In this document: positions 24,962-33,437 of the stretch, in pieces
Layout: the number at the start of each line of letters is the position of its first letter
Position numbering within the stretch: position 1 is the first letter of the stretch
Assembly (NCBI RefSeq): GCF_032108445.1
Contig: NZ_CP134876.1
Coordinates: 1,736,001-1,800,000 of the forward strand
Direction: 5' to 3'
Source of the DNA: Micromonospora halotolerans
Lineage (GTDB): Bacteria > Actinomycetota > Actinomycetes > Mycobacteriales > Micromonosporaceae
DNA length: 64,000 nucleotides
Program-made: the position numbers and the translations under genes
The notes under the pieces: model-generated
Told to the model about the DNA's origin: nothing
Seen by the model: only the letters and a program-made list of their open reading frames with translations
Database searches by the model: none

Positions 24962-25450
24962 TCAGACGATGCCGCTCCACACCATCTTCGCGCCGCTGTC
25001 ACCGGTCAGGTAGACGTAGACCAGCGCGAACACGGCGAGCACGAGCACGATGGCGGTGAGCACCAGGGGCAGCCAGCGGGGCAGGTTGCGGGTGCGGGCG
25101 AGCCCGCTGGTCACCAGCAGCAGCAGGAGCGCCGCCACGGCCAGCCCGACGGTGAACCAGAACAGGTTCTCGCCGTACTCGGAGTGCTCGTGGATCTTCT
25201 GGAGGCCCTCGGGCGGGTAGCCCCGCTGCCGGAGCACCTCTTCCAGCGCCTCACCGGACTCGGTCGCCACCCAGGTGACGATCGGGGTGAGGACGGCGAG
25301 GACCGCCACCGCCCAGTCCAGCCGGGGCCGCCAGCGGGGCAGCACCCCGTACGCGACGGAGAGCAACGCCAGCAGCGGCACCAGCACCACCGCGGCGTGT
25401 ACGACCAGGACGTGGCCCGGTAGGCCGTTGACTTCCCTGAACACCGACAC
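24962..25450 (-). CDS. DUF2231-type four-helix membrane protein
   Basis: A 162-residue membrane protein with the family opening VNGLPGHVLVVHAAVVLVPLLALL, then three more helices, and a loop with HEHSEYGENLFWFTVGLAVA. The histidines near the membrane face are typical of DUF2231 proteins, whose role is unknown. The start ATG 25450 is followed at once by SVFREVNGLPGH. It is convergent with the tail-anchored protein and divergent from fur. Confidence 0.85.
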   Translation of the reverse strand: MSVFREVNGLPGHVLVVHAAVVLVPLLALLSVAYGVLPRWRPRLDWAVAVLAVLTPIVTWVATESGEALEEVLRQRGYPPEGLQKIHEHSEYGENLFWFTVGLAVAALLLLLVTSGLARTRNLPRWLPLVLTAIVLVLAVFALVYVYLTGDSGAKMVWSGIV

Positions 25451-25618
25451 CTCCGGCGAGTGGACGGGATCGCGCGGTCAGCGTACGGCGTGGTGATCCG
25501 CCGTCCCGCCTTCGTACACCGACACACGCACGGGGCGTCGGCCCGGTTCACCTGTGGCCCGAACCACCCGGGGTGACGCTCGCTTGTCGGCCCCGGGGCG
25601 CCGTGCTGTCATGGACGC

Positions 25619-26047
25619 ATGTCCACGGGTGAGGAGCTGCTCCGGTCGAGGGGCCTACGGGTCACCCGGCCGCGTCTCGCCGTGCTGGACGTGCTCGCCG
25701 CCGGCGGTCACCTGGAGGTCGACGAGATCACCCGCCGGGTCCGTGAGCGCCTCGACTCGGTCTCCACCCAGGCCGTCTACGACGTGCTCGGGGCGCTCTC
25801 CCGGGCCGGGCTGTCCCGCCGGATCGAGCCGGCCGGCAGCCCCGCCCGCTACGAGGCCCGCGTCGGGGACAATCACCACCACGTGGTGTGCCGGGGCTGC
25901 GGCGAGATCGCCGACGTGGACTGCGCCACCGGCAACGCCCCCTGCCTGGACCCGAACGTCGCGCACGGCTTCGAGGTCGACGAGGCGGAAGTGACCTTCT
26001 GGGGCCTCTGCCCGGCCTGCCAGGCCCGGCGCTCCGTCGACGACTGA
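25619..26047 (+). CDS. Fur family metal/peroxide-responsive repressor
   Basis: A 142-residue regulator. The N-terminal winged helix (about 1-82) has RVTRPRLAVLDVLAAGGHLEVDEI and STQAVYDVLGALSRAGLSRRI. The dimerisation domain has the metal-binding DNHHHVVCRGCGEIADVDC and a late CPAC, which gives two CxxC pairs for structural zinc. The sequence resembles the peroxide-type/FurA branch but the metal specificity cannot be read with certainty. The start ATG 25619 is a few bases after a GGACGC leader. No catalase gene is adjacent. Confidence 0.92.
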   Translation: MSTGEELLRSRGLRVTRPRLAVLDVLAAGGHLEVDEITRRVRERLDSVSTQAVYDVLGALSRAGLSRRIEPAGSPARYEARVGDNHHHVVCRGCGEIADVDCATGNAPCLDPNVAHGFEVDEAEVTFWGLCPACQARRSVDD

Positions 26048-26114
26048 CCGGCCGCCCGCCGACCTCGACGAGCTGGCGGCACGAAGGCCGACGCCGGCGT
26101 GGCACTCTTGGTCG

Positions 26115-26966
26115 GTGGACACCGATGACCTCGGCCTGTTCGGTCCGGGATCGGTCACGTGGAAGGTGCACGAGGAGCCGATCCTGATCGTCGCCGGCCT
26201 GCGTTCGCTCTACCTCCAGGCGCTGCACCCCCGCGCCATGGCGGGCGTCGCCCAGAACAGCAACTACCGCACGGACGCCTGGGGCCGTCTGGTCCGCACG
26301 GCCACCTACGTGGCCACGACGATCTACGGCACGACCGCCGAGGCGGAGGCGGCCGGCCGGCGGCTGCGTACGCTGCACGCCCGGATGCGGGCCACCGACC
26401 CGTTCACCGGCGAGCGCTTCCGGATCGACGACCCCGACCTGCTGCGCTGGGTGCACGTCACCGAGGTCGAGTCGTTCGTGAGCACCGCGCGGCGGGCCGG
26501 GCTCGCGCTGACCGACGACGAGGTGGACGGCTACTACACCGAGCAGCGCCGCGCGGCGGCCCTGGTCGGGTTGGACCCGGCCGACGTGCCGGGCACCGCC
26601 GCCGAGGTGGCCGACTACTACCGCCGGATCCGGCCCGAGCTGCGGATGACCAGGGAGGCGGCGGAGACGGCACTATTCCTGACCGCCCCGCCGATCCCGT
26701 GGAAGCTCAGCCTGCCGCTGAAGCTCGGCCTGCACCTCGGCCCGCCGCGCTGGGCGTACCTGGGGATCGCCGGCACGGCGCTGGCGCTGCTGCCGGCCTG
26801 GGCCCAGCGGCTGTACGGCGGCCTCGGCCTGCCGACCACCGCGCTGTCGGCGGACCTGAGCGTGCGCGCGCTGCGGCTCGCCCTGGCGGCGGTGCCGCGG
26901 CGTTACCGCGAGGGCCCGTTGTTGCAGGCCGCCAAGGAGCGCGCCGCCCGCGCCGCGGCGGCCTGA
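26115..26966 (+). CDS. Oxygenase MpaB family protein (DUF2236)
   Basis: A 283-residue protein with the family hallmarks GPGSVTWKVHEEPILIVAGL, LYLQALHPRAMAGVAQNS, AWGRLVRTATYVATTIYGT, LRWVHVTEVESFVSTAR and YYRRIRPELRMT. Histidines in ALHPR and WVHVTE correspond to conserved residues proposed to bind haem in the latex clearing protein/MpaB group. The substrate is unknown. It follows fur by 67 bp on the same strand and might be under its control, but nothing in the sequence shows this directly. Confidence 0.88.
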   Translation: MDTDDLGLFGPGSVTWKVHEEPILIVAGLRSLYLQALHPRAMAGVAQNSNYRTDAWGRLVRTATYVATTIYGTTAEAEAAGRRLRTLHARMRATDPFTGERFRIDDPDLLRWVHVTEVESFVSTARRAGLALTDDEVDGYYTEQRRAAALVGLDPADVPGTAAEVADYYRRIRPELRMTREAAETALFLTAPPIPWKLSLPLKLGLHLGPPRWAYLGIAGTALALLPAWAQRLYGGLGLPTTALSADLSVRALRLALAAVPRRYREGPLLQAAKERAARAAAA

Positions 26967-26975
26967 GAAGCGCTG

Positions 26976-27911
26976 TCAGCCCTGGTCGGCGACCGGCTCG
27001 GCGGGGCGGTCCACGGCCGCCCACGGGTCCTTGCCCGGTGCCCGAGCGCCGGCCGGGCAGGTGCGCCGGTAGTCGCACCAGCCGCAGCGGGGCCCCGGCT
27101 CGGTGGGGAACGCCTCGTCGGGGTCGGCGCCGTCGGCGACGGCCCGCTCGGCGGCCATGATGTCCCGTGCGGTGTCCTCGGCGCGGGTGAGCTGCCGCTG
27201 CAACGACTCGGGGCTGTGCTCGTGCGCGGCGACCGTGCCGGTGGGCAGGTGGTGCAGCTCGACCCGGCGGCACGGGCGGCGGAACACCCGCTCGGCCGCG
27301 TAGGCGTAGAGCGCGAGGGCCTGTGAGCCGCGCGCGTCGTCGCCGTCGAGCCCGGTGCGGCCGGTCTTGTAGTCGACGATGACCAGCTCGGGCCGGCCGT
27401 CCGGGCCGGGGCGGGAGTCGATCCGGTCGGTGCGGCCATTGAAGGCGAGCACCGCGGTCTTCACGGCGACCACGCGCTCCACCCCGACCGGCTCGTCGGC
27501 CGGGTCGAGCCCCGCCACGTAGGACTCCAGCCAGGACAGCGCCCGGCGGAACGCGTCCCGCTCCTGCTCGTCGTCGCGGTAGCCCTCACGGACCCAGGTG
27601 CCCTTCAGCAGGGTGGCCAGCACCTCGGGGCGGCGGCGGTCGGGGGCCAGCGCGTACCAGTTCTTCAGGGCCGTGTGGACGCTGGCGCCGAGCGAGTTGT
27701 GCGCCCACGGCGGGCCCTTGGGCGGCGCGGGGCGGTCCACGTACGAGTAGCGGTAGCGCCGGGGGCAGTCGGTGTAGGCGCCGAGCTTGCTGGGGGTGCA
27801 GACGAAGAGCCGTTCCGGCATGCCCTCGAAGCCGAGCTGCTCGGCCTGCTCGGCGCGGGGCCGGGGTGGCCGGCCGCCGGTGGGTCGCCCGGTCGGGGAG
27901 GGTCGTCGCAC
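26976..27911 (-). CDS. RecB-family PD-(D/E)XK nuclease with Fe-S cysteines
   Basis: A 311-residue stand-alone RecB-type exonuclease domain. It has SKLGAYTDCPRRYRYSYV (first cysteine and substrate-side helix), GASVHTALKNWY, GRTDRIDSRPGPDGRPELVIVDYKTGR (the D...D-x-K catalytic core), then the QALALYAYA helix and the cysteine trio CGWCDYRRTC. One early plus three late cysteines are the AddB/Cas4-type [4Fe-4S] clamp. It probably acts in DNA end processing. Start GTG 27911 is used, but a shorter form from MPERLF (residue 31) is possible. Confidence 0.9.
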   Translation of the reverse strand: MRRPSPTGRPTGGRPPRPRAEQAEQLGFEGMPERLFVCTPSKLGAYTDCPRRYRYSYVDRPAPPKGPPWAHNSLGASVHTALKNWYALAPDRRRPEVLATLLKGTWVREGYRDDEQERDAFRRALSWLESYVAGLDPADEPVGVERVVAVKTAVLAFNGRTDRIDSRPGPDGRPELVIVDYKTGRTGLDGDDARGSQALALYAYAAERVFRRPCRRVELHHLPTGTVAAHEHSPESLQRQLTRAEDTARDIMAAERAVADGADPDEAFPTEPGPRCGWCDYRRTCPAGARAPGKDPWAAVDRPAEPVADQG

Positions 27912-27953
27912 GCCTCAGATCCTGCCATCCGGGTGCGACAGCGCCGCGACGGC

Positions 27954-28568
27954 TCAGCCCATGGTGAGGTACTGCGTGACGAACGCGGCGATGGCGTCGG
28001 CGATGAGCTGCACGGCGATGGCGGCCAGCAGCAGGCCGGCGATCCGGGTCAGCACCTCGATGCCGCCCGGCCGGAGGACCTTGACGATGCCGCCGGAGAA
28101 GCGCAGCACCACCCAGACGGCGACCATGACCGCGACGATCGCGGCGGCGATGGCGAGGTAGTCGGTGAAGCCACCGGCCCGCTGCACGAAGAGCATGGTG
28201 GCGACGATGGCGCCGGGGCCGGCCAGCAGCGGGGTGCCCAGCGGCACCAGCGCGATGTTGCTGGTGGCCTGCTGGTTCGGGTCGTCGGACTTGCCGGTGA
28301 GCAGTTCCAGCGCGACGAGGATCAGCAGCAGCCCGCCGGCGGCCTGCAGCGCGGGCAGGTCGACGTGCAGGTAGGCCAGGATGGTCTGGCCGGCGACGGC
28401 GAACACCACGATCACCCCGAGCGCCAGCGCGACGGCCTGCCAGGCGGCCCGGTTCCGGTCGCGGGCGGCCATCGGGCCGGTCAGCGCCAGGAAGATCGGC
28501 ATCATGCCGGGCGGGTCGACGATCACCAGCAGGGTCACGAAGACCTCGCCGAAGAGCTTGAGATCCAC
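27954..28568 (-). CDS. MarC family integral membrane protein
   Basis: A 204-residue polytopic protein with VTLLVIVDPPGMMPIFLALTGP at the start, SDDPNQQATSNIALVPLGTPLLAGPGAI in the middle (the family repeat around NIALVPLGTPLLAGPGA), and six hydrophobic segments. The transport substrate is unknown; the early link to multiple antibiotic resistance is not supported for the family. It lies 31 bp after the PHP gene and 42 bp before the RecB-like gene on the same strand, so the three are probably one transcript. Confidence 0.93.
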   Translation of the reverse strand: MDLKLFGEVFVTLLVIVDPPGMMPIFLALTGPMAARDRNRAAWQAVALALGVIVVFAVAGQTILAYLHVDLPALQAAGGLLLILVALELLTGKSDDPNQQATSNIALVPLGTPLLAGPGAIVATMLFVQRAGGFTDYLAIAAAIVAVMVAVWVVLRFSGGIVKVLRPGGIEVLTRIAGLLLAAIAVQLIADAIAAFVTQYLTMG

Positions 28569-28599
28569 TCGGACACGGTAGCCGCGTGGCCGGATCGCT

Positions 28600-29466
28600 T
28601 CAGCTCGAAGCGACCGGGGTCACCCCCCGGGCCAGCTCGACGATCCGCTCGTACGCCCCGGCGCCGGTGGTGAACGCGCCGAGCCGGACGGTCTTGTGGG
28701 TGCCGTGGAAGTCGGACGACCCGGTGACGAGCAGGCCCAGGTCGGCGGCGAGCGCGTGGACGTGCTCCCGCTCGGCGGGGCTGTGGTCCTCGTGGTCGGC
28801 CTCCAGGCCGGCCAGCCCGGCGGCCGCCAGGTCCACGATCAGCTCGTCCGGCACGATCCGGCCGCGCCGGCTGGCGCGGGGGTGGGCGAAGACCGGCACC
28901 CCGCCGGCCGCCCGGACCAGCGCCACCGCCCGGAACACGTCGATGTCCTCCTTGGGCAGCCGGTACCGCTCCCCCAGCCACCGCGGCCCGAACGCCTCGG
29001 TGGTGGTGGCGACCAGCCCGGCCCGGATCAGCGCCTGCGCGATGTGCGGCCGGCCGACCGCCCCGCCGGCGGCCCCGGCCAGGATCTCCGACCAGCTCAC
29101 CGGGATCCCGTCGGCCTGGAGCAGCCGCACGATGCGCTCACCCCGCTCCTCCCGGGCGCGCCGGACCCGGGCCAGTTCGGCGGCCAGCTCCGGTTCGGCC
29201 GGGTCGAAGAGGTACGCGAGCAGGTGCAGCGGGATCGCCGGCTCGACACCGAACCAGCGGCAGGACAGCTCGGCTCCCCGGACCAGGGTGAGCCCGGGCG
29301 GCAGGGCCGCGACGGCCGGCTCCCAGCCGGCCGTGGTGTCGTGGTCGGTGAGCGCCACCACGTCGAGGCCGGCCGCGGCGGCGGCCCGGACCAGCTCGGC
29401 GGGGCCGAGGGTGCCGTCGCTGGCGGTGGAGTGGGTGTGCAGGTCGATCCGGGCGGCGGCGCTCAC
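28600..29466 (-). CDS. PHP-domain phosphoesterase
   Basis: A 288-residue metal-dependent phosphoesterase of the PHP family (nucleoside 3',5'-bisphosphatase or related). Metal-binding motifs in order are IDLHTHSTASDGTL, VVALTDHDTTAGW, RGAELSC, PVFAHPRASRRG, ADHEDHSPAE and VTGSSDFHGTH. The start GTG 29466 (SAAARIDLHTH) is favoured because the first metal motif then follows at once. It is first in a likely operon with marC and the RecB-like nuclease. Confidence 0.92.
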   Translation of the reverse strand: MSAAARIDLHTHSTASDGTLGPAELVRAAAAAGLDVVALTDHDTTAGWEPAVAALPPGLTLVRGAELSCRWFGVEPAIPLHLLAYLFDPAEPELAAELARVRRAREERGERIVRLLQADGIPVSWSEILAGAAGGAVGRPHIAQALIRAGLVATTTEAFGPRWLGERYRLPKEDIDVFRAVALVRAAGGVPVFAHPRASRRGRIVPDELIVDLAAAGLAGLEADHEDHSPAEREHVHALAADLGLLVTGSSDFHGTHKTVRLGAFTTGAGAYERIVELARGVTPVASS

Positions 29467-29496
29467 CCCGCCGACGCTACGCCCACCCCGCACCGG

Positions 29497-30765
29497 TCAG
29501 GAGCGGGCGTCGGCCACCACCACGAGGCGCTCGCCCGGGGGCACCCCGTCGAGCGCCGAGGCGGTGGGACGCTCGCCGGCCAGCACCCGGTCGGGGTGGA
29601 CCCGGACCAGGCCGCCGGAGGCGTCGGCGTGCAACGCCGCTCCGCTGCGGGTCCAGGCCACCGCCCCGGTGATCGCCGGGCCGGCCGGGCGGGTCGCGGC
29701 GGCGGCGCCGTCGAGGCTGGCCAGGTCGACCAGCAGGGCGTCCCGGCGCGCGGCGTTGAGGAGCAGCCAGCGCCCGTCGGCGGAGACCCCGCCGAGACCG
29801 TCGGTGGCCACCGCGGTGCCGCAGGCGGTGCGGACGCGGACGAGTTCGCGGGCCGGGTCGAGCAGTGCCACACAGGGCTGCCGGGGCGTGCCGGCGGAGA
29901 CCAGACCGACCACCCGGCCGTCGGGCAGCGTGCCGTAGACCGTGAGCACGTCCGGGTTCGCCGGACCCGGCACCCCACCCACCGGCCGCCGCCAGACGCT
30001 GACCCCACCGCGGTCGGGCTGCCGGACCAGCACGGCGTCGCCGGCGAAGCCGATCGGGACCGCCCCCGCGGGGGCCGGCGTCCGGCTGCTGGCCAGGAGC
30101 TGCCCGCCGACCACGCCGGCGGCGGCCAGGTAGGCGCCGTCGCGCCAGGCCACCTGCCGCCCGTCGGCGGCCACCACGACGGCGTCCGCACCGGCGAGCA
30201 GCACCTGCGGGTCGCTGCCGTTGGGCGGCACCCACCAGAGGGTACGGCCGGCCGCGGTGGCCGCCGAGGTGACGAGCCAGCCGCCGTAGTCCGGGACCCG
30301 CTGGGCCCGCTCGACGCCGCTCAACCCGATCAGTTCGCGGCGCTCGCCCCCGCTGGTCTCCAGCCGCGAGCCGACGATCAGATCCAGCTCGGCGCGGACC
30401 GGCCCCGTCCCGGGGGCCGGGCTGCTGGCGGTGGGCAGCGGCACGGGCGAGAACCCGTCCGGGTCACCGAGCACCACGGTGGGCGTGCCGCTGTGCCCGG
30501 TCGGCCCGCCGAGCTGGGCCATGCCGGTGGTGACCAGCACGGTCGCCACCCCGGCCAGGGCGAGCCCGGTCAGCGTACGGCGCCGTGCGGCGCCCCGGGC
30601 CCGCCGGAGCACGGCGCCGGCCGGGTCGGCGGCGAGGGGCCGGGGCGTGGCGACGCGGCCGGCCAGCGTCTGCCGCAGCGCCCGTTCCAGCTCGTCCTCG
30701 GTCACGGGTAATGGACGCTCCGGGCGGCCCGTCCGGTTGTCGCAGGAGTCCGGCGTGCGGCTCAT
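29497..30765 (-). CDS. Putative anti-sigma-type membrane protein coupled to SigE-family sigma
   Basis: A 422-residue protein: a cytoplasmic N-terminus with a short helical segment (VTEDELERALRQTLAGR, about 20-36), one membrane helix (RTLTGLALAGVATVLVTTGMA, about 62-82), and a large extracytoplasmic beta-propeller-like region with repeated AWRDGAYLAA, DGRVVGLVSAG and DGRWLLLNAA units. The layout fits an anti-sigma factor with an extracytoplasmic sensor. The start ATG 30765 overlaps the sigma-factor stop by 4 bp, showing translational coupling. I see no zinc-binding ZAS motif (HxxxCxxC), so its anti-sigma role is inferred from context. Confidence 0.68.
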   Translation of the reverse strand: MSRTPDSCDNRTGRPERPLPVTEDELERALRQTLAGRVATPRPLAADPAGAVLRRARGAARRRTLTGLALAGVATVLVTTGMAQLGGPTGHSGTPTVVLGDPDGFSPVPLPTASSPAPGTGPVRAELDLIVGSRLETSGGERRELIGLSGVERAQRVPDYGGWLVTSAATAAGRTLWWVPPNGSDPQVLLAGADAVVVAADGRQVAWRDGAYLAAAGVVGGQLLASSRTPAPAGAVPIGFAGDAVLVRQPDRGGVSVWRRPVGGVPGPANPDVLTVYGTLPDGRVVGLVSAGTPRQPCVALLDPARELVRVRTACGTAVATDGLGGVSADGRWLLLNAARRDALLVDLASLDGAAAATRPAGPAITGAVAWTRSGAALHADASGGLVRVHPDRVLAGERPTASALDGVPPGERLVVVADARS

Positions 30766-31424
30766 CGGGATTCCACCGGCACGGACGCGGCGGGTCGCAC
30801 GGCCGGCCGGACCGCCGGGGCGGCCGGCGGGGCGGGCGGCGGCGGGGCGGGCTGCCGGACCACCCGCGGCGGGGTACGCGGCGCGGGCGGCGCGACCGTC
30901 TCCGCCGGCGCGGCGGGCAGGCCGAGGGCGGCCTCGGAGCCGAGCCGGCGGCGCAGGGTGTTCAGCGCCCGGGAGGTCTGGCTCTTCACGGTGCCCGGGG
31001 AGATCTCCAGCAGGGCGGCGGTCTGCGCCTCGGACATGTCCTCGTAGAAGCGGAGCACGAGCACGGCCCGCTGCCGGGCGGGGAGCGCCTGGAGGTGCCG
31101 CCACAGCGCGTCCCGGTCGAGCTGCTGCTCGATCTCGTCGACCCCGGCCCGCTCGGGCAGCACCTCGGTCGGACGTTCCCCGTGCCAGCGCCGGCGCCAC
31201 CAGCTCGTCGAGGTGTTGACCAGGACCCGGCGGGCGTACGGCTCGAGGGCGTCGATCCCGCCGAGCCGCTTCCACGCCAGGTAGGTCTTGGTCAACGCGG
31301 TCTGGAGCAGGTCCTCGGCCGTCGCCCAGTCGCCGGCCAGGAGGTAGGCGGTGCGCAGCAGGGCACCGGAGCGGGCCGCGACGAAGTCGCGGAACTCCTC
31401 CTCCAGCGGATCCCTGCTCGCCAC
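30762..31424 (-). CDS. SigE-family ECF RNA polymerase sigma factor
   Basis: A 220-residue sigma factor with region 2 (LEEEFRDFVAARSGALLRTAYLL, DWATAEDLLQTALTKTYLAW), a linker, and region 4 (LQALPARQRAVLVLRFYEDMSEAQTAALLEISPGTVKSQTSRAL). After about residue 175 comes an unusual proline-rich tail of some 45 residues (PAPPPPAPPAAP and similar). The start GTG 31424 has GGAGG 5 bp upstream. It is coupled by overlap to the downstream membrane protein, its probable regulator. The tail could be a protein-contact region; this is speculation. Confidence 0.92.
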   Translation of the reverse strand: MASRDPLEEEFRDFVAARSGALLRTAYLLAGDWATAEDLLQTALTKTYLAWKRLGGIDALEPYARRVLVNTSTSWWRRRWHGERPTEVLPERAGVDEIEQQLDRDALWRHLQALPARQRAVLVLRFYEDMSEAQTAALLEISPGTVKSQTSRALNTLRRRLGSEAALGLPAAPAETVAPPAPRTPPRVVRQPAPPPPAPPAAPAVRPAVRPAASVPVESR

Positions 31425-31526
31425 GCCCACCTCCACACCCCGTCCTGCCTGGCAGGCTTTCACGGTAGGGCGGAATGGGTCGACGGCAAAAGGTGCGCAG
31501 TTCCTCCGATGTTCGGACAGAAACCT

Positions 31527-32402
31527 TCAGGCGCCGTCGTCGGCCTTCGCCTCGTCCTGCTCCTTGCCGATCCGCGCCTCGACGGCCTGCGGCTCGTACA
31601 TCTCCTCCACGACGCGCAGGTAGAGCTCGTTCGGGTTGGGCAGGTTCTTGATCTCCCGGAGCGCCTGCTCCTGGCCGGCCGACTCCAGCACGAAGGTGCC
31701 GTAGTTGAGCGCACGCCCGGTCGGGGTCTGCTCGTACTTCATGTCGGTGACCCGGACCAGCGGCATCATCGCCACCCGGCGGGTGATGATCCCGTTGACC
31801 ACCATGACCCGCTTGTTGGTGAGGATGAAGCGGTCGTACCACCAGTCGGCAACCCGCCAGGCGACCCAGCCCATCACGCCGAACCAGAGCAGCACCGCGA
31901 CGGTGGTCAGCGCACCGACGTCGCGCCCGGCGAGGAAACCGGAGAGGTAGCCGAGCACGAAGGTCGCCGCGATGCCCACGATGATCGGCGTGGAGAGGTG
32001 GACCCAGTGCCGCTTCCACTCGCCCCGGAAACGCTCGGTCGGGAAGAGGTAGCGGGCCGCCAGCGCGCTCGGCTCGTCCTCCATGGGCAGCACCCGGCGC
32101 GGGGCCATGCCGGCGGCGTCGGCGCGCAGCCCGGCCAGCTCCTCCTCGGAGATCTGCGGGTCCTGGTAGCCGGCCTCGGGGTCGCGGATCCAGGCGCGGC
32201 CGGACCGCCCCTCCCCGGCGTACCCGGGGCCGTCACCGAAGGCGGCGTCGTCCGAAAGGGACGGGCCGCCGCCGTAGCCGGAACCGGAGCCGAAGCCCGG
32301 GCCGTCGTCGGGGTCGATCCGCGGGATCGGCTCGGTGTCGCGCTCCCGGCGCTCCCGATCGGGGTCGTCCGGGTCGAAGGGCGGACCGGAGGGGCTTCCC
32401 AT
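31527..32402 (-). CDS. PH-domain (bPH2-type) membrane protein
   Basis: A 291-residue membrane protein. Residues 1-95 are acidic and disordered (DDPDRERRERDTEPIPRI). A hydrophobic pair follows (HWVHLSTPIIVGIAATFVLGYL and TTVAVLLWFGVMGWVAWRVADWW), then the bacterial PH domain: RFILTNKRVMVVNGIITRRVAMMPLVRVTDMKYEQTPTGRALNYGTFVLES. The PH fold probably binds lipid or protein at the membrane. It starts 6 bp after the stop of a 52-residue membrane peptide and is cotranscribed with it. Confidence 0.88.
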   Translation of the reverse strand: MGSPSGPPFDPDDPDRERRERDTEPIPRIDPDDGPGFGSGSGYGGGPSLSDDAAFGDGPGYAGEGRSGRAWIRDPEAGYQDPQISEEELAGLRADAAGMAPRRVLPMEDEPSALAARYLFPTERFRGEWKRHWVHLSTPIIVGIAATFVLGYLSGFLAGRDVGALTTVAVLLWFGVMGWVAWRVADWWYDRFILTNKRVMVVNGIITRRVAMMPLVRVTDMKYEQTPTGRALNYGTFVLESAGQEQALREIKNLPNPNELYLRVVEEMYEPQAVEARIGKEQDEAKADDGA

Positions 32403-32408
32403 GGGCGG

Positions 32409-32567
32409 TTAGGCGACCAGGTTGGTGAAGAAGTCGCCGAAGCCCTGCGCGATGTCCATGATGCCGCCGCCCAGGGACTTGAACACGTCGGCGGCGGAGT
32501 TCGGCCGGTAGGCGATGAAGAAGATCAAGAATGCGAGGCCGGCCCAGGTGAGGACCTTCTTGACCAT
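32409..32567 (-). CDS. 52-residue single-helix membrane peptide
   Basis: Reads MVKKVLTWAGLAFLIFFIAY, then RPNSAADVFKSLGGG, and ends with an amphipathic helix (IMDIAQGFGDFFTNLVA). It has a basic start and one membrane helix. ATG 32567 lies after GAGGATGG, and the stop is 6 bp ahead of the PH-domain gene, so the two form an operon. The tail resembles small membrane proteins common in actinomycetes. The function is unknown; a subunit or stabiliser of the PH protein is possible. Confidence 0.75.
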   Translation of the reverse strand: MVKKVLTWAGLAFLIFFIAYRPNSAADVFKSLGGGIMDIAQGFGDFFTNLVA

Positions 32568-32685
32568 AGCGGGCCATCCTCTCGCGCGGAGCCGGGTCCG
32601 TTTACCGCAGCGGCACCCAGAGTATCAGTATGGTGTCGTAGAGTGAATATCTGCGTCTGTTGTCCGCCTCGCCGGTGCCGGCCGG

Positions 32686-33384
32686 TCAGGCCCGCCCCTG
32701 CAGGTACGGAGATGGTGCGCCGTACACGAGTTCGGGCGGTGTCCACTCGGTGAGGTCGTGCAGCACGACTTCTTCCGCGAGGAGGTGACCCGCACTCGCC
32801 GGCCAGGCTATCGCATGGAGCCACATTCCCCGAGCCTCGCCGGCGTACGCGCTTCGATCGGTCGGGGAATTCACGAGCCACAGTGGAGTGGGATGGCCGC
32901 CCACCCGGATCTTGGCGTGCGGCACCCGCTCCGGGTGACCAGGGCCGGGATCGGTCAGCGCCTCCGCCATCTCGGGCCCCGGGTCGGGGCCGGGCAGGCC
33001 GGCGAGTCGGGAGCCCAGGCCGACGCCCGGCTCCTCGGCGACGAAGAGCAGGTCCGCCGGTCCACCGTCGAGCGGGGCCGGGCCGGCGCAGGCCACCGCC
33101 GTGGCGCGGATCCCGGACCGCTCGTCCCCCGCCCAGGCGACCCCGGTCAGCGTCCACCCGGTCGGCAGCGGCCACGGGCACCACAGCGGCATCCCCGGCC
33201 CCTCCGCCGGACCGGTGTCGGCGGCCACCCGCTCCACCACGCTGGCCATGATCTCGGCACCGATGTGTTCGGGGACGTGCAGCGGCGGCACGGGACCGCA
33301 GCGCAGGCACCGGTATTCGCCGTGCATCAGGTCCGGCTCCCGGACCGGGCCCGCGCACCTGGGGCAACTCACCGCGACACTCAC
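32686..33384 (-). CDS. DUF6758-type zinc-ribbon protein
   Basis: A 232-residue protein. An N-terminal zinc ribbon (SCPRCAGPVREPDLMHGEYRC, CLRCG) is followed by a mixed alpha/beta region with LWCPWPLPTGWTLTGVAWAGDERSG, DLLFVAEEPGVGLGSRLAG and a tail motif WLVNSPTDRSAYAGEARGMWLHAI. I recognise this as an actinobacterial conserved protein of unknown function. The start GTG 33384 (SVAVSCPRC) puts the ribbon at residue 6. It follows the SpoU methyltransferase gene on the same strand. Confidence 0.78.
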   Translation of the reverse strand: MSVAVSCPRCAGPVREPDLMHGEYRCLRCGPVPPLHVPEHIGAEIMASVVERVAADTGPAEGPGMPLWCPWPLPTGWTLTGVAWAGDERSGIRATAVACAGPAPLDGGPADLLFVAEEPGVGLGSRLAGLPGPDPGPEMAEALTDPGPGHPERVPHAKIRVGGHPTPLWLVNSPTDRSAYAGEARGMWLHAIAWPASAGHLLAEEVVLHDLTEWTPPELVYGAPSPYLQGRA

Positions 33385-33437
33385 GCCTTCACCGTCGCCC
33401 CCGACCGGCGGGGCGTCAAGCGGAGCGGCCGGATCGG

